A stretch of DNA of 64,000 bases from Pseudomonas poae (GCF_001439785.1 NZ_JYLI01000002.1:1-64000); one strand, 5' to 3'. Shown: positions 36,156 through 48,008, counted from the stretch's first letter. Notes: generated by a model not told the origin, from the sequence alone. Program-made: numbers and translations.

Positions 36156-38378
36156 ATGAATACCGAAGGACTTACCGAAGTTGCCGTAAAAGACGCTCAT
36201 CCGGTGGTTGAACAAGTCGCCGAGACCCCGCCGGAGTTCGAGCCGGCCCCGCCTGCCGTGGTCGCCGATGCGCCTGCGCCGGCCCCGGTGGCCGCGGTGA
36301 CCAACCTGGATGACAGCAGCCTGTACATCCACCGCGAGCTGTCGCAGCTGCAATTCAACATCCGCGTGCTGGAACAGGCGCTGGATGAGTCCTACCCGTT
36401 GCTGGAGCGGCTCAAGTTCCTGCTGATCTTCTCCAGCAACCTGGACGAGTTCTTCGAGATCCGCGTGGCCGGCCTCAAGAAGCAGATCACCTTCGCCCGC
36501 GAACAGGCCGGCGCCGACGGCCTGCAGCCGCACCAGGCGCTGGCGCGCATCAGCGAGCTGGTGCACGGTCATGTGGACCGCCAATACGCGATCCTCAACG
36601 ACATCCTGTTGCCGGAGCTGGAGAAGCATCAGGTTCGCTTCATCCGTCGTCGTCACTGGACCACCAAGATCAAGACCTGGGTGCGTCGCTATTTCCGCGA
36701 CGAGATTTCGCCGATCATCACCCCCATCGGCCTCGACCCGACGCACCCGTTCCCGTTGCTGGTGAACAAGAGCCTCAACTTCATCGTCGAGCTCGAAGGC
36801 ATCGATGCGTTCGGCCGCGACTCGGGCCTGGCTATCATCCCCGCGCCGCGCCTGTTGCCACGCATCATCAAGGTACCGGAAGAGGTGGGGGGCGCTGGCG
36901 ACAACTATGTATTCCTGTCGTCGATGATCCATGCGCACGCCGATGACCTGTTCCAGGGCATGAAGGTCAAGGGCTGCTACCAGTTCCGCCTGACCCGTAA
37001 CGCCGACCTGGCACTGGACTCCGAAGACGTCGAAGACCTTGCCCGCGCCCTGCGTGGCGAGCTGTTTTCGCGCCGCTACGGTGACGCGGTTCGCCTGGAA
37101 GTGGCCGACACCTGCCCCAAACACCTGTCGGATTACCTGCTCAAGCAGTTCAATCTGGCCGAGTCCGAGCTGTATCAGGTCAATGGCCCGGTCAACCTCA
37201 CGCGGCTGTTCAGCATCACTGGCCTGGACAGTCACCCGGAGCTGCAATACACGCCGTTCACGCCGCAGATCCCCAAACTGCTGCAAAACAGCGAAAACAT
37301 TTTCAGCGTGGTAAGCAAGCAGGACATCCTGCTGCTGCACCCGTTCGAGTCGTTCACGCCGGTGGTCGACCTGTTGCGCCAGGCGGCCAAGGACCCGCAT
37401 GTGCTCGCCGTGCGCCAGACCCTGTACCGTTCCGGCGCCAACTCGGAAATTGTCGACGCCCTGGTCGATGCTGCGCGCAATGGCAAGGAAGTCACGGCGG
37501 TGATCGAACTGCGTGCGCGCTTTGACGAAGAGTCCAACCTGCAGCTTGCCAGCCGCCTGCAAGCGGCCGGCGCGGTGGTGATCTATGGCGTGGTCGGTTT
37601 CAAGACCCACGCCAAGATGATGCTGATCCTGCGCCGCGAAGCCGGTGAAATCGTGCGTTACGCCCACTTGGGCACCGGCAACTACCACGCCGGCAACGCC
37701 AAGCTCTATACCGACTACAGCCTGCTGACCTCCGACGACGCCTTGTGCGAAGACGTCGGCAAGTTATTCAGCCAGTTGATCGGCATGGGCAAGACCCTGC
37801 GCATGAAGAAGCTGCTGCACGCGCCGTTCACGCTCAAGAAGGGCATGCTCGACATGATTGCCCGGGAGACCCAGTTCGCCCTCGACGGCAAGCCGGCGCA
37901 CATCATTGCCAAGTTCAACTCGCTGACCGATCCGAAGATCATCCGCGCGTTGTACAAGGCCAGCCAGTCCGGCGTGCGCATCGACCTGGTGGTGCGCGGC
38001 ATGTGCTGCCTGCGTCCGGGCATCGTCGGGGTGTCGCACAACATCCATGTGCGCTCGATCATTGGCCGCTTCCTGGAGCACACGCGCGTGTTCTACTTCC
38101 TCAACGGCGGCGAAGAACAGATGTTCCTCTCCAGCGCCGACTGGATGGAGCGCAACCTCGACAAGCGCGTGGAGACCTGTTTCCCGGTAGAGGGCAAGAA
38201 GCTGATCATGCGGGTCAAGAAAGAGTTGGAGAGTTATCTCACCGATAACACCCACAGCTGGAGCCTGCAGTCGGACGGCCGCTACGTGCGCAACACGCCA
38301 ACCGGCAACCAGAACCCGCGCAGTGCGCAGGCGACGTTGCTGGAGAAGCTGGGTAGCCCGATTCTGACGGTGAACTAA
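36156..38378 (+). CDS. ppk: polyphosphate kinase Ppk1
   Basis: A 740-residue polyphosphate kinase that makes polyP from ATP. The phosphorylated His lies in FKTHAKMML (about residue 482) with a second His in [11 protein letters not shown] (about 506). The N-terminal domain ([15 protein letters not shown]) and [12 protein letters not shown] motif are present. The first 45 residues are a Pro/Ala-rich acidic extension, seen in pseudomonad enzymes. It is followed by a REP hairpin, with ppx convergent. Confidence 0.96.
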   Translation: MNTEGLTEVAVKDAHPVVEQVAETPPEFEPAPPAVVADAPAPAPVAAVTNLDDSSLYIHRELSQLQFNIRVLEQALDESYPLLERLKFLLIFSSNLDEFFEIRVAGLKKQITFAREQAGADGLQPHQALARISELVHGHVDRQYAILNDILLPELEKHQVRFIRRRHWTTKIKTWVRRYFRDEISPIITPIGLDPTHPFPLLVNKSLNFIVELEGIDAFGRDSGLAIIPAPRLLPRIIKVPEEVGGAGDNYVFLSSMIHAHADDLFQGMKVKGCYQFRLTRNADLALDSEDVEDLARALRGELFSRRYGDAVRLEVADTCPKHLSDYLLKQFNLAESELYQVNGPVNLTRLFSITGLDSHPELQYTPFTPQIPKLLQNSENIFSVVSKQDILLLHPFESFTPVVDLLRQAAKDPHVLAVRQTLYRSGANSEIVDALVDAARNGKEVTAVIELRARFDEESNLQLASRLQAAGAVVIYGVVGFKTHAKMMLILRREAGEIVRYAHLGTGNYHAGNAKLYTDYSLLTSDDALCEDVGKLFSQLIGMGKTLRMKKLLHAPFTLKKGMLDMIARETQFALDGKPAHIIAKFNSLTDPKIIRALYKASQSGVRIDLVVRGMCCLRPGIVGVSHNIHVRSIIGRFLEHTRVFYFLNGGEEQMFLSSADWMERNLDKRVETCFPVEGKKLIMRVKKELESYLTDNTHSWSLQSDGRYVRNTPTGNQNPRSAQATLLEKLGSPILTVN

Positions 38379-38395
38379 ACCCGGCGCAGTGTAAA

Positions 38396-38430
38396 AAATG
38401 TGGGAGGGGGCAAGCCTCCCTCCCACATTT
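38396..38430. repeat. REP hairpin between ppk and ppx
   Basis: AAATGTGGGAGGG and CCCTCCCACATTT enclose a nine-base loop. It is a REP and may also serve as a bidirectional terminator of the converging genes. Confidence 0.75.
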
Positions 38431-38445
38431 GTTTTGGGGTGTGCC

Positions 38446-39948
38446 TTAGCGCAGGTTCAGGCTGAACCCCACCCGCGTCAGCCACTCAGCTTCCTGGGCG
38501 AAGTCCGCCTGGGTCAGTTGGTTCTCGTCCAGCCAGCCTTTGGGGAATACCACGTCCAGGCTGTCGCCGTTGGCGTGCAGGCTGACCTGGGGCATTTCCT
38601 GGGTGCCACGGATGTGGTGGAACAGGATCGCAAAACGCAGCAGCGCACACAGGCGGATCAGCTTGATGCCGTCGTCGCCGAACTCGGCGAACTTGTCCTT
38701 GGGAATGTTACGGCGATGACCACGCACCAGCAGCGCGAGCATTTGCTGGTCTTCCCGTGAAAAGCCAGCAAGGTCCGAGTGCTCGATCAGGTAGGCGCCG
38801 TGCTTGTGGTAATGGTAGTGGGCGATGTCCAGGCCCACTTCATGCACCTTGGCGGCCCAGCTCAGCAGTTCACGCCAGACGCCGTCTTCCAGGTCCCAGT
38901 CGGCGGCCACTTGGTCGAACGCATGCAGCGCCTTGCGCTCCACACGGGCGGCCTGTTCCTGGTCGACGTGATAACGCTCCATCAACGAGGTGAGGGTGCG
39001 CTCGCGCACGTCTTCGTGGTGATGGCGGCCCAGCAGGTCGTAGAGCACGCCTTCACGCAGCGCGCCGTCGCAGTGGTCCATGCGTTGCAGCTCAAGGGCG
39101 TCGAAGATCGCTTCGAGAATCGCAAGGCCGGCCGGGAAAATGGCGCGGCGGTCGGGCTTGATGCCGTCAAAGTCGATTTTCTCGATATCGCCCAGCTTGA
39201 ACAGTTTGCGCTTGAGCCACGCCAAGCCTTCGGCATTCACTTCGCCGGTGCCATGGCCGCCGGCTTTCAGGGCCAGGCCGATGGCGCGGATAGTGCCGGA
39301 GGAGCCAATGGCTTCATCCCAGGTGAGGCGGTGCAGGGCATGTTCGATGCTCATGATCTCCAGCCGCGCGGCGGTGTAGGCCTGTGCATAGCGCGCCGGG
39401 GTGATCTTGCCGTCCTTGAAGTAACGCTGGGTGAAGCTGACGCAGCCCATTTGCAGGCTTTCACGCAGCAGCGGCTCGAAGCGCTGGCCGATGATGAATT
39501 CGGTGCTGCCGCCGCCGATGTCCGCCACCAGGCGCTTGCCGGGGGTGTCTGCGAGGGTGTGGGACACGCCGAGGTAGATCAGGCGCGCTTCTTCACGGCC
39601 GGAGATGACTTCCACCGGGTGCCCGAGGATCTCTTCAGCGCGGCGGATGAATTCGCCGCGGTTGCGCGCTTCACGCAAGGCATTGGTGCCGACGATGCGC
39701 ACCGCGCCCAGAGGCATGCCATTGATCAGTTGGGCAAAGCGCTTGAGGCAATCGAGCCCGCGCTGCATGGATTCTTCGTTGAGCTGGCGCGCGTCGTCGA
39801 TGCCGGCCGCCAGTTGCACTTTTTCGCCGAGCCGCTCAAGGATGCGGATCTCACCGTTCTGGGCCTTGGCCACGACCATGTGAAAGCTGTTGGAGCCCAG
39901 GTCTATGGCGGCGATCAGGGACAGATTCTTGGCTTGGGATTGCGGCAT
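38446..39948 (-). CDS. ppx: exopolyphosphatase Ppx
   Basis: A 500-residue Ppx/GppA enzyme degrading polyP. The actin-like N-terminal domain has [32 protein letters not shown] and [10 protein letters not shown], and the C-terminal HD-like domain has HDxx-like [16 protein letters not shown]. The ATG at 39948 ([10 protein letters not shown]) is the likely start. It is convergent with ppk; the opposite activity supports polyP control. Confidence 0.95.
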   Translation of the reverse strand: MPQSQAKNLSLIAAIDLGSNSFHMVVAKAQNGEIRILERLGEKVQLAAGIDDARQLNEESMQRGLDCLKRFAQLINGMPLGAVRIVGTNALREARNRGEFIRRAEEILGHPVEVISGREEARLIYLGVSHTLADTPGKRLVADIGGGSTEFIIGQRFEPLLRESLQMGCVSFTQRYFKDGKITPARYAQAYTAARLEIMSIEHALHRLTWDEAIGSSGTIRAIGLALKAGGHGTGEVNAEGLAWLKRKLFKLGDIEKIDFDGIKPDRRAIFPAGLAILEAIFDALELQRMDHCDGALREGVLYDLLGRHHHEDVRERTLTSLMERYHVDQEQAARVERKALHAFDQVAADWDLEDGVWRELLSWAAKVHEVGLDIAHYHYHKHGAYLIEHSDLAGFSREDQQMLALLVRGHRRNIPKDKFAEFGDDGIKLIRLCALLRFAILFHHIRGTQEMPQVSLHANGDSLDVVFPKGWLDENQLTQADFAQEAEWLTRVGFSLNLR

Positions 39949-40069
39949 GGTTTGGGGATCTCGGTCGATAACCTTGCCATCGTGCCACGATCGACCGCTG
40001 GCGCCAACGCGTTGTGCTTGAGTAAGTGCCGCGCGCGGGTCGCGCGGCAACGTGCGTGCCAGCCCCCGG

Positions 40070-40807
40070 TCAGGCCGGTTGCTCCACTGAACCTATGAAG
40101 TTGGCAAGCTCGGGCGTCTGCGGGTTGGCGAACAGGATCTTCGGATCGCCCACTTCATGCACCTTGCCCTGGTGCATGAACACCAGCTTGTCGCCGACTT
40201 CCCGGGCGAAGCGCATTTCGTGAGTGACCATGATCAGCGTCATGCCGTCCCTGGCCAATTGGCGCACCACGCTGAGCACTTCGTTGACCAGTTCCGGGTC
40301 CAGCGCCGAGGTGATTTCATCGCACAGCAGCACCTTGGGCGACATGGCCAGGGCTCGGGCGATGGCGACGCGCTGCTGCTGGCCGCCGGACAGACGATCA
40401 GGGAAGGCGTCGAACTTCTCGCCGAGGCCGACGCGTTCGAGCATCTGCCTGGCGAGCTGCGCGGCTTTGGCCTTGGGCACTTTCTGCACCACTTGAGGGG
40501 CGAGCATCACGTTTTCGCCAACGGTCAGGTGCGGAAACAGGTTGAACTGCTGGAACACCATGCCGACTTTCTGCCGCAGGCTGCGCAGGTCGGCGCGTGC
40601 CGCGTCGATGTATTCGCCATCGACTTCGATCACGCCGTCGTTGATCGATTCCAGGCCGTTGAGGGTGCGCAGCAGGGTGGATTTGCCCGAGCCACTGCGG
40701 CCGATGATCGCCACCACCTGGCCTTCTTCAACGGTCAGGTCGATGCCCTTGAGGACGTGGTGATCGCCGTAATACTTATGCAGGGCGGAAATTCTAAGCA
40801 GAGGCAT
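40070..40807 (-). CDS. polar amino-acid ABC transporter, ATP-binding protein
   Basis: A 245-residue PAAT-family ATPase. Walker A is GRSGSGKST (about 39-47), the Q-loop [10 protein letters not shown], signature [15 protein letters not shown], Walker [13 protein letters not shown] (GlnQ/HisP-like) and H-loop VTHEM. It overlaps the permease by 14 bases. The four genes of the leftward operon (substrate-binding, two permeases, ATPase) are complete. Substrate not predictable beyond a polar amino acid. Confidence 0.92.
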   Translation of the reverse strand: MPLLRISALHKYYGDHHVLKGIDLTVEEGQVVAIIGRSGSGKSTLLRTLNGLESINDGVIEVDGEYIDAARADLRSLRQKVGMVFQQFNLFPHLTVGENVMLAPQVVQKVPKAKAAQLARQMLERVGLGEKFDAFPDRLSGGQQQRVAIARALAMSPKVLLCDEITSALDPELVNEVLSVVRQLARDGMTLIMVTHEMRFAREVGDKLVFMHQGKVHEVGDPKILFANPQTPELANFIGSVEQPA

Positions 40808-41444
40808 GCAGTCTCCTTTCCAGGTAGCGCGCACTGAGGGACAAGGGGTAGCAGAGCAGGAAGTAACCAAGGGCCACCAGGCCGTAGACCATGAAGGGTT
40901 CGAAAGTGGCGTTGGCGAGCATGCCGCCGGTCTTGGTCAGTTCGGTGAAGCCGATGATCGAGGTCACGGCGGTGCCTTTGACCACCTGCACCGAGAAACC
41001 CACGGTGGGCGCCACGGCAATGCGCAGCGCCTGGGGCAGGATCACGTAACGCAGTTGTTCAAGCGGGTTGAGCGCCAGGCTGGCCGACGCCTCCCACTGC
41101 CCATGGGCGATGGAATCGACGCAGCCGCGCCAGATTTCGGCCAGGTAGGCGCTGGTGAACAGGGTCAAGGCGATGGCTGCGGCGAGCCAGGGCGAGATAT
41201 CCACGCCGAGCAGGGCCACACCGAAAAACACCAGGAATAGCTGCATCAACAACGGCGTTCCCTGGAACAGCTCGATGTAGCCGCGCGCCACATTGCGCGC
41301 AAAGGCCTTGTGGCTGATGCGCATCGTCATCACCAGCAGGCCGATCGCCCCGCCGCCGATGAACGCCACCAGCGACAGCAACAGCGTCCATTGCAGGCCG
41401 GTGAGCAGGTTGCGCACGATGTCCCAGAACGAAAAATCACTCAT
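40794..41444 (-). CDS. polar amino-acid ABC transporter, permease 2
   Basis: A 216-residue HisM/GlnP-type permease with about five membrane helices and the EAA loop in GQWEASASLALNPLEQLRYVILPQ. It overlaps the next permease by four bases and the ATPase gene by 14. Confidence 0.9.
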   Translation of the reverse strand: MSDFSFWDIVRNLLTGLQWTLLLSLVAFIGGGAIGLLVMTMRISHKAFARNVARGYIELFQGTPLLMQLFLVFFGVALLGVDISPWLAAAIALTLFTSAYLAEIWRGCVDSIAHGQWEASASLALNPLEQLRYVILPQALRIAVAPTVGFSVQVVKGTAVTSIIGFTELTKTGGMLANATFEPFMVYGLVALGYFLLCYPLSLSARYLERRLHASA

Positions 41445-42109
41445 TGGGCGTTCCTCATCACAAAACGGCGCCCGATCCAGTTGAGCAACTGACGAATCAT
41501 CAGTGCCATGCACAGGTACACCAGGGTGGTCAGGGCATAGGTTTCAAACGCACGGAAATTGCGCGACTGGATGAAGTTGGCGGCAAAGCTGAGTTCTTCG
41601 GTGGCGATCTGCGAACACACCGCCGAACCGAGCATCACGATGATGATCTGGCTGCTCAACGCCGGCCACACCTTGCCCAGCGCGGGCAACAGCACTACGT
41701 GACGGAACGCTTCGAAGCGCGTCATCGCCAGCGCCGCCGCCGCTTCCAGTTGCCCGCGCGGGATGGCCTGGATGCCCGCGCGAATGATCTCGGTGGAGTA
41801 GGCCCCCAGGTTGATCACCATTGCCAGCACGGCGGCCTGCCACTCGGTGATTTTCAACCCCAGGGACGGCAAGCCGAAGAAGATGAAGAACAACTGCACC
41901 AGAAACGGCGTGTTGCGGATCAACTCGACATAGACGCCGAAGCACCAGGCGAATGGCTGGATCTTCCATGCGCGCACCACCGCCCCGACGATGCCCAGGG
42001 CCACCCCCAGAATCGCGCCGATGGCCGTCAGCTCAAGGGTGAACAGCGCGCCGCGCAACAGCAGGTCGGTATTGGCCAGCACCGGGACGAAGTCAAATTG
42101 ATACGCCAT
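41441..42109 (-). CDS. polar amino-acid ABC transporter, permease 1
   Basis: A 222-residue permease of the same family, with the EAA motif in RGQLEAAAALAMTRFEAF and five membrane helices. It forms the heterodimeric channel with permease 2. It lies 17 bases after the substrate-binding gene. Confidence 0.9.
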   Translation of the reverse strand: MAYQFDFVPVLANTDLLLRGALFTLELTAIGAILGVALGIVGAVVRAWKIQPFAWCFGVYVELIRNTPFLVQLFFIFFGLPSLGLKITEWQAAVLAMVINLGAYSTEIIRAGIQAIPRGQLEAAAALAMTRFEAFRHVVLLPALGKVWPALSSQIIIVMLGSAVCSQIATEELSFAANFIQSRNFRAFETYALTTLVYLCMALMIRQLLNWIGRRFVMRNAQ

Positions 42110-42126
42110 AACTCAGCTCCGTGGTA

Positions 42127-42912
42127 TCAGAGGTCGGCAGGCAATGGCTCTTTGAGCCACTGCAGTGCGTTCTTTTCCAGGCTGCCATCGGCCTTGGCTG
42201 CCGCCAGGATCTGGTTGACCTTCTCCAGCAGCGCCGGCTCGTTCTTGTTCACGCCCACGTACACCGGCGAATCCTTGAGCTTCACTTTCAGCGCCGGCAC
42301 GCGTTTGGGGTTGCGTTCGCTGATCGCCACCATCACCACGTTGCCGCTGGCGATCAGGTCGACCTGGCCGGCGAGGTAGGCGGCGATGGTCGAGTTGTTG
42401 TCTTCGAAGCGCTTGATGGTCGCTTCCTTGGGCGCGACGGCGCTCAGCTCGATGTCTTCAATGGCGCCACGGGTGACGCTGATGGTCTTGCCCTTGAGAT
42501 CGTCGGTGGTGCTGACGGCGGCGTCAGGCGGGCCGAAGACGGCCAGGTAGAACGGCGCGTAGGCGCGGGAAAAGTCGATGACCTTCTCGCGCTCGGGGTT
42601 CTTGCCCAGGCTGGAGATCACCAGGTCGACCTTGCCGGTGGTAAGGAACGGGATGCGGTTGGTGCTGTTGACTGGCGTCAATTCCAGTTTGACCTTGAGC
42701 TGGTCGGCCAGCAGCTTGGCGGTGTCGATGTCCAGGCCGCGCGGCTTCATGTCGGGGCCGACCGAACCGAATGGCGGGAAGTCCTGAGGCACGGCGACCT
42801 TGAGGGTGCCACGGGCGACGATATCGTCCAGACCGTTGGCCTGGGCGGGCGCCTGGCTCAGCATCAGGCTGGCAAACAGGGCAGTGAGCAGGACGCTGCA
42901 GCGCTTGGTCAT
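42127..42912 (-). CDS. polar amino-acid ABC transporter, substrate-binding protein
   Basis: A 261-residue periplasmic binding protein (SBP_bac_3). A signal peptide covers residues 1-25 (ending APAQA-NG). The family signature is RGTLKVAVPQDFPPFG, followed by GLDIDTAKLLADQL and GKVDLVISSLG. The ATG at 42912 gives MTKRCSVLL. It is the first gene of the operon and is divergent to a GntR-family regulator gene. Confidence 0.92.
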   Translation of the reverse strand: MTKRCSVLLTALFASLMLSQAPAQANGLDDIVARGTLKVAVPQDFPPFGSVGPDMKPRGLDIDTAKLLADQLKVKLELTPVNSTNRIPFLTTGKVDLVISSLGKNPEREKVIDFSRAYAPFYLAVFGPPDAAVSTTDDLKGKTISVTRGAIEDIELSAVAPKEATIKRFEDNNSTIAAYLAGQVDLIASGNVVMVAISERNPKRVPALKVKLKDSPVYVGVNKNEPALLEKVNQILAAAKADGSLEKNALQWLKEPLPADL

Positions 42913-42995
42913 GGCAACTCTCCGGAAAAGGGCGAAGGAATTTCTGAATTTGACTGCTCTGCGTGATTGCACAGCCCATGCCAGCCTTGCCTGAA

Positions 42996-43050
42996 TGGTC
43001 TGAAGGACCGGGATTTACTGAGCCGTGGTGGTCTTACTGGTCTGAACAGT
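42996..43050. promoter_or_regulatory. repeated TGGTCTGA motifs, candidate GntR operators
   Basis: TGGTCTGA occurs at 42996-43003 and 43038-43045, with TGGTCTTA at 43029-43036. Around the last, ACTG-N7-CAGT (43037-43050, approximately) is an inverted repeat, and GGTC-N5-GACC lies at about 42997-43009. They sit between the divergent ABC operon and the GntR/FCD gene, as operators of this family usually do. No experimental support. Confidence 0.4.
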
Positions 43051-43177
43051 TCGCAGGCTTTTCGCACCTTTTTCGGGCGTCGCTAAAATCGTGCGAGCCC
43101 CTTTGGGGCGTGGCTTGCCGACGGCCTTGAATAGCTTTACAACTAGCCGCTCAGTTGACTGGAACCTTGAGTTTTTT

Positions 43178-43873
43178 ATGCAAGCCATCGCCCAAGCCGT
43201 ACCGGAAGCGGCCCTGCAGGCCATCCGCAAACTGATCAAGGAGCAAGGCTTTTGCGCGGGCGATGCACTGCCGTCCCAGCGCGACCTGGCGCTGCAGTTG
43301 GGGGTGAGCCGTGCGTCTTTGCGCGAGGCGTTGTCGTCCCTGAGTGCCTTGGGCGTGGTCAGCGTGCAGCCGGGCAAAGGGGTGTTCGTGCAAGCGGCGC
43401 AGGAGCCGCCCGGGTTTGCCTGGCCGTTCGCGGCACAGGCGACGCCGCTGGATATCTTTCAGCTGCGCTATGCCCTTGAAGGGTTCGCCGCCGGGTTGGC
43501 GGCGATGACGTTGACCCTCGATGAGCTTGACGGCCTGGAAGACAATGTCGAGGCCATGCGCAAGGTTCTCAGGGCCGGCGATTTCGAGGCGGCTGCGCGG
43601 CTGGACTTCGACTTTCATCAGCGCATCCTGCTCGCCAGCGGTAACCAGGCAATGGTGAGCATCCTCAGCACCAGTGCCGAAGTGTTCCTGGAAAGCCAGA
43701 AACTACCGTTCATCCGGCCGGAAAGGGCCATGGAGACCTGGCAGGAACACCGCAGAATCCTGCGCGCCCTGGCCCGGCGGGCGAGCGCGGCGGCGCAGAA
43801 AGCCATGCAGGAACACGTTCGCAATGCAGCGTTGCGCACCGGGATTGCCTTCGTGACGCCCGTGTCACCCTGA
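43178..43873 (+). CDS. GntR/FadR-family regulator (FCD domain)
   Basis: A 231-residue transcription factor: winged-helix domain about residues 1-75 ([23 protein letters not shown], the HTH recognition part) and an FCD ligand domain about 85-220 with the metal-binding Asp/His pattern in [16 protein letters not shown] and [11 protein letters not shown]. The start [13 protein letters not shown] at 43178 is preferred. It probably represses the divergent amino-acid transporter operon and is likely controlled by the same substrate. Confidence 0.88.
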   Translation: MQAIAQAVPEAALQAIRKLIKEQGFCAGDALPSQRDLALQLGVSRASLREALSSLSALGVVSVQPGKGVFVQAAQEPPGFAWPFAAQATPLDIFQLRYALEGFAAGLAAMTLTLDELDGLEDNVEAMRKVLRAGDFEAAARLDFDFHQRILLASGNQAMVSILSTSAEVFLESQKLPFIRPERAMETWQEHRRILRALARRASAAAQKAMQEHVRNAALRTGIAFVTPVSP

Positions 43874-43950
43874 GTGGCTCATATCCACACTCATGCGCCG
43901 CCATAGCAACACTCAATCAGAGGCGACTTCCTGAACGGGGGAAGGGCGGC

Positions 43951-43956
43951 TATGAT
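43951..43956 (+). promoter_or_regulatory. possible -10 element of trxA
   Basis: TATGAT, 36 bases before the trxA ATG. The -35 is poor. Tentative. Confidence 0.3.
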
Positions 43957-43992
43957 GGGCGACGTTTTTTTGCTTACAACCTGGAGACTTCC

Positions 43993-44322
43993 ATGAGCAG
44001 CGATCTTATCAAACACGTTAGCGACGCTAGCTTCGAAGCTGATGTACTCAAGGCTACCGGCCCTGTACTGGTTGATTATTGGGCAGAGTGGTGCGGCCCT
44101 TGCAAAATGATCGCCCCGGTCCTGGACGACATTGCAACCACCTATGCAGGCAAACTGACCATTGCCAAGCTGAACATCGACGAGAACCAGGAAACCCCGG
44201 CCAAGCATGGCGTGCGTGGTATCCCTACGCTGATGCTGTTCAAGAACGGCAACGTTGAGGCCACCAAGGTCGGCGCGCTGTCGAAGTCCCAGTTGCAAGC
44301 TTTTCTCGACGCCAACATCTAA
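43993..44322 (+). CDS. trxA: thioredoxin TrxA
   Basis: A 109-residue thioredoxin, the general cytoplasmic dithiol reductant. The active site is WCGPC (Cys34 and Cys37), and the cis-Pro lies in GIPTLMLF. Length is standard. It precedes rho with a terminator between, the usual trxA-rho order. Confidence 0.97.
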   Translation: MSSDLIKHVSDASFEADVLKATGPVLVDYWAEWCGPCKMIAPVLDDIATTYAGKLTIAKLNIDENQETPAKHGVRGIPTLMLFKNGNVEATKVGALSKSQLQAFLDANI

Positions 44323-44331
44323 GCGTCGTCC

Positions 44332-44362
44332 AAAAAGAGCCCCGCAAATCGCGGGGCTTTTT
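44332..44362 (+). terminator. rho-independent terminator of trxA
   Basis: AGCCCCGC and GCGGGGCT pair around AAATC, with five A before and a T-run after. Confidence 0.9.
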
Positions 44363-44558
44363 CGTAAAACAGGGCTGGACGCTCCGAAATTCAGGTGGTA
44401 CATTCGGCCCCGCACTGGTTTCTCCACTGCCCCCTGCAAGCCGTCGCCGACGCATTCCTTTTCGATTAGTACGCGATCCTGTCGCCTTCTCTGCGGCGCG
44501 GCCTCATTAAGCCAAAAGCTTAATTTCCCCCCTCCATAAATGATTACGTCATTCCTAT

Positions 44559-45818
44559 ATGAATCTGACTGAACTCAAGCAAAAGCCGATTACCGACCTG
44601 CTCCAACTGGCCGAAGAAATGGGCATAGAAAATATGGCCCGTTCGCGCAAGCAGGACGTGATTTTCTCCCTGCTCAAAAAGCACGCAAAAAGCGGTGAGG
44701 AAATCTCCGGTGATGGCGTGCTGGAGATTCTCCAGGACGGCTTCGGCTTCCTCCGCTCTGCAGACGCTTCCTATCTCGCCGGCCCGGACGATATCTATGT
44801 CTCGCCGAGCCAGATCCGTCGCTTCAACTTGCGCACCGGCGACACCATCGTCGGCAAGATTCGCCCTCCGAAGGAAGGTGAGCGTTATTTCGCCCTGCTC
44901 AAGGTCGACACGATCAACTTCGATCGTCCCGAGAACGCGAAAAACAAGATTCTCTTCGAGAACTTGACCCCGCTGTTCCCGACCGTGCGCATGAAGATGG
45001 AAGCCGGTAACGGTTCCACCGAAGACTTGACCGGCCGCGTGATCGACCTGTGTGCACCGATCGGCAAGGGCCAGCGCGGTCTGATCGTCGCGCCGCCGAA
45101 GGCCGGTAAAACGATCATGCTGCAGAACATTGCCGCGAACATCGCGCGCAACAACCCGGAAGTTCACCTGATCGTATTGCTGATCGATGAGCGTCCGGAA
45201 GAAGTAACCGAAATGCAGCGCACCGTGCGCGGCGAAGTGGTTGCCTCGACGTTCGACGAGCCGCCGACCCGCCACGTGCAGGTTGCCGAGATGGTGATCG
45301 AAAAGGCCAAGCGTCTGGTCGAGCACAAGAAGGACGTAGTGATCCTGCTCGACTCCATCACCCGTCTGGCGCGTGCCTACAACACCGTGATCCCGAGCTC
45401 CGGCAAGGTATTGACCGGTGGTGTCGACGCCCACGCCCTGGAGAAACCGAAGCGTTTCTTCGGCGCCGCGCGCAACATCGAAGAAGGCGGCTCGCTGACC
45501 ATCATCGCCACCGCGCTGGTTGAAACCGGCTCGAAGATGGATGAAGTGATCTACGAAGAGTTCAAGGGTACCGGCAACATGGAACTGCCCCTGGACCGTC
45601 GCATCGCTGAAAAGCGTGTGTTCCCGGCTATCAACATCAACCGTTCCGGCACTCGCCGTGAAGAGTTGCTGACCGCCGACGACGAACTGCAGCGCATGTG
45701 GATCCTGCGCAAGCTGCTGCACCCGATGGATGAAGTCGCTGCCATCGAGTTCCTGATCGACAAGCTGAAAACCACCAAGACCAACGACGAGTTTTTCTTG
45801 TCGATGAAGCGTAAATAA
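44559..45818 (+). CDS. rho: transcription termination factor Rho
   Basis: A 419-residue hexameric RNA helicase. The N-terminal RNA-binding part has [20 protein letters not shown] and the oligonucleotide-binding fold ([21 protein letters not shown]). Walker A is PPKAGKT, Walker [17 protein letters not shown], and the Q/R loops follow. Length is identical to E. coli Rho. The leader (about 190 bases, C-rich) may permit autoregulation. It ends in a strong terminator. Confidence 0.98.
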   Translation: MNLTELKQKPITDLLQLAEEMGIENMARSRKQDVIFSLLKKHAKSGEEISGDGVLEILQDGFGFLRSADASYLAGPDDIYVSPSQIRRFNLRTGDTIVGKIRPPKEGERYFALLKVDTINFDRPENAKNKILFENLTPLFPTVRMKMEAGNGSTEDLTGRVIDLCAPIGKGQRGLIVAPPKAGKTIMLQNIAANIARNNPEVHLIVLLIDERPEEVTEMQRTVRGEVVASTFDEPPTRHVQVAEMVIEKAKRLVEHKKDVVILLDSITRLARAYNTVIPSSGKVLTGGVDAHALEKPKRFFGAARNIEEGGSLTIIATALVETGSKMDEVIYEEFKGTGNMELPLDRRIAEKRVFPAININRSGTRREELLTADDELQRMWILRKLLHPMDEVAAIEFLIDKLKTTKTNDEFFLSMKRK

Positions 45819-45835
45819 CACTTCAGGTCCGTGAG

Positions 45836-45864
45836 AATGGCGCCCTTTGGGGCGCCATTTTTTT
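45836..45864 (+). terminator. rho-independent terminator of rho
   Basis: AATGGCGCCC and GGGCGCCATT form a ten-pair stem around TTTG, followed by seven T. Confidence 0.92.
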
Positions 45865-45966
45865 GTGTCACAAATGAGCGGTTCGCGGCATACGTGTCAG
45901 TTGAGACACAAAAAAACACGAGTGCGTCTACGCTCATCCCCATTCGTATCTGGCTGACATTGATTT

Positions 45967-47949
45967 ATGACTGTTCTTGCTTACCGAAGAGACATTGATG
46001 GCCTGCGTGCTATCGCGGTTCTGGCTGTTGTGTTGTTTCACTTTGGCGTGCCGGGCGTCACCGGCGGCTTTGTTGGCGTAGATGTATTCTTTGTGATTTC
46101 GGGCTTCCTGATCACCTCGATCATCTGGCGCGAACGCCAGGCCGGACGCTTCAGTTTTGTGGAGTTCTGGGCGCGGCGTGCCCGGCGCATTCTGCCGGCG
46201 CTGTTCGTGATGATCGTGGCGACGCTGGTGGCGGGCTGGTTCCTGCTGGCGCCCAAAGACTATGAGGAACTGGGGCGGGCGGCGCACTATCAGGTGATCT
46301 TCACCTCCAACCTGCTGTTTGCGCGCCAGCATGGCTATTTCGAGGCGGCGTCCGACATCAAGCCGCTGCTGCACACCTGGTCGCTGGCGGTCGAAGAACA
46401 GTTCTATATCCTCTTTCCCTTGCTGCTCACCCTGCTTTCAAGCCGCTTGAAGCACTGGCGCCTGGCCCTGTTCGGCGTATTGCTGGTGTCGTTCGGCATG
46501 AGCGTCTGGGCGGTGGAGCATGAACCGCAAAAAGCCTTCTTCCTGTTGCATCTACGCGCCTGGGAATTGCTCGCCGGCGCCATGCTGGCGGTGATGCCCG
46601 CGCGTGAGTGGCGCGCCTCACCGGCCCTGGCCCAGTGCGTCAGCCTGGCGGCGATGGGGTTGATCCTGATTGCCGTCTTCGGCTTCGATTCACACACTGC
46701 GTTCCCCGGCGCCACTGCGCTGCTGCCGGTGCTCGGCGTGGTCGGACTGATCTGGGCCAATGGGCAGCAATACACCTGGGTGGGTCGTTTGCTGAGTTCA
46801 AGGCTGATGGTGGGCCTGGGGCTTATCTCGTACTCCTGGTACCTCTGGCACTGGCCAGTATTCGTGTACGCCAACTACGCGGCGGTCGATGGCCTGAGTG
46901 CCACGGAGCTGGGCGGGCTGATGCTGCTGAGCCTGGTGTTGGGTTATCTGTCCTGGCGCTTTGTGGAGACCCCTTTCAGGGAGAAGCGTCTGCTGGCGAC
47001 GCGCAAGGCGATTCTCGTTGCGGCAGCGGTTGGTATCCTGTCCATCGGCCTTACGGGCGTGGCGCTGCGCAAGGCTGACGGTGTGCCGTCGCGCTTGTCC
47101 GAGCAGGCGCTGCGCTATGCAAAGGCCAAGAAGTGGAGCCCCGAGCTGATGGCCTGCATGGCAGACAAAGACACGCCTGATGAGCGCCTGTTCTGTCACT
47201 TCGGTCCGAAAAATCCTGCGGTGTCTGCGCTGGTATGGGGCGATAGCCATGCCACTGCGTTGATCCCGGCGCTCGAAATCGGCGCAGAGAAGCACGACAT
47301 CAGTCTGATGGAGGCCAGTTTTGCCGGGTGTGTGCCACTGGACGGCCTGGAAAACATTGCCCGCTGCGCGCATTTCAACCGCCGCGTCGAGAAGGCCATG
47401 AGCGAACAGCCGATCAGCGATGTGGTGCTGGCGGCGCGTTGGAGCCTGTATCTGTATGGGCAAATGTCGGGTGACAAGGAACATGCGCTCAAGGACCCGA
47501 GCACCGGTCAATATGTGCGCGCGGTGGCCGAACAACGCTTCGCCGACGGCATGCGCGAGCGCATCAAGGGCCTGCGCGCGGCCGGGCATCGTGTGTGGCT
47601 GGTCAAGGAAGTGCCGCTGCAGGAAATCATCGTGCCGTACCGCCTCAGCCGCCTGGCCATGATGCACCGGCCGGTGGACCGCGAAGGACTGCCGGTGGCC
47701 AAGCACCTGGCGCGTGAAGCATTTATCTCCCAGTTGTTCGACGAATTGGCCGCCGCCGACAGCGGTGTGAGGGTGCTGGACCCGGCGCCACAGTTATGTG
47801 GCGCCGATGGTCTGTGCCGGGTCGAACTCAATGGGCGCGCGTTGTACACCGACGATAATCACTTGTCCGACGTGGGCGCGCGGCACATCGAAGCGTTTCT
47901 GGAGCCGTTGTTCAGTTCGCTCCAATCGCGGGGGCTGACGGCCAATTAA
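45967..47949 (+). CDS. OafA-like acyltransferase (AT3-SGNH)
   Basis: A 660-residue inner-membrane O-acyltransferase. The N-terminal acyltransferase-3 domain (about residues 1-370, ten hydrophobic helices) has [31 protein letters not shown] and [13 protein letters not shown]. The C-terminal SGNH part (about 400-655) has [14 protein letters not shown] and [12 protein letters not shown]. Such enzymes acetylate O-antigen or other surface glycans. Located between rho and ubiD, like PA5238 of P. aeruginosa from memory. Confidence 0.88.
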   Translation: MTVLAYRRDIDGLRAIAVLAVVLFHFGVPGVTGGFVGVDVFFVISGFLITSIIWRERQAGRFSFVEFWARRARRILPALFVMIVATLVAGWFLLAPKDYEELGRAAHYQVIFTSNLLFARQHGYFEAASDIKPLLHTWSLAVEEQFYILFPLLLTLLSSRLKHWRLALFGVLLVSFGMSVWAVEHEPQKAFFLLHLRAWELLAGAMLAVMPAREWRASPALAQCVSLAAMGLILIAVFGFDSHTAFPGATALLPVLGVVGLIWANGQQYTWVGRLLSSRLMVGLGLISYSWYLWHWPVFVYANYAAVDGLSATELGGLMLLSLVLGYLSWRFVETPFREKRLLATRKAILVAAAVGILSIGLTGVALRKADGVPSRLSEQALRYAKAKKWSPELMACMADKDTPDERLFCHFGPKNPAVSALVWGDSHATALIPALEIGAEKHDISLMEASFAGCVPLDGLENIARCAHFNRRVEKAMSEQPISDVVLAARWSLYLYGQMSGDKEHALKDPSTGQYVRAVAEQRFADGMRERIKGLRAAGHRVWLVKEVPLQEIIVPYRLSRLAMMHRPVDREGLPVAKHLAREAFISQLFDELAAADSGVRVLDPAPQLCGADGLCRVELNGRALYTDDNHLSDVGARHIEAFLEPLFSSLQSRGLTAN

Positions 47950-48008
47950 GCTGCCAGCCGTCCTCAGAGCAGGTAGGATGTAAGCCTATTTTACGGGTGG
48001 CGGGTTTA

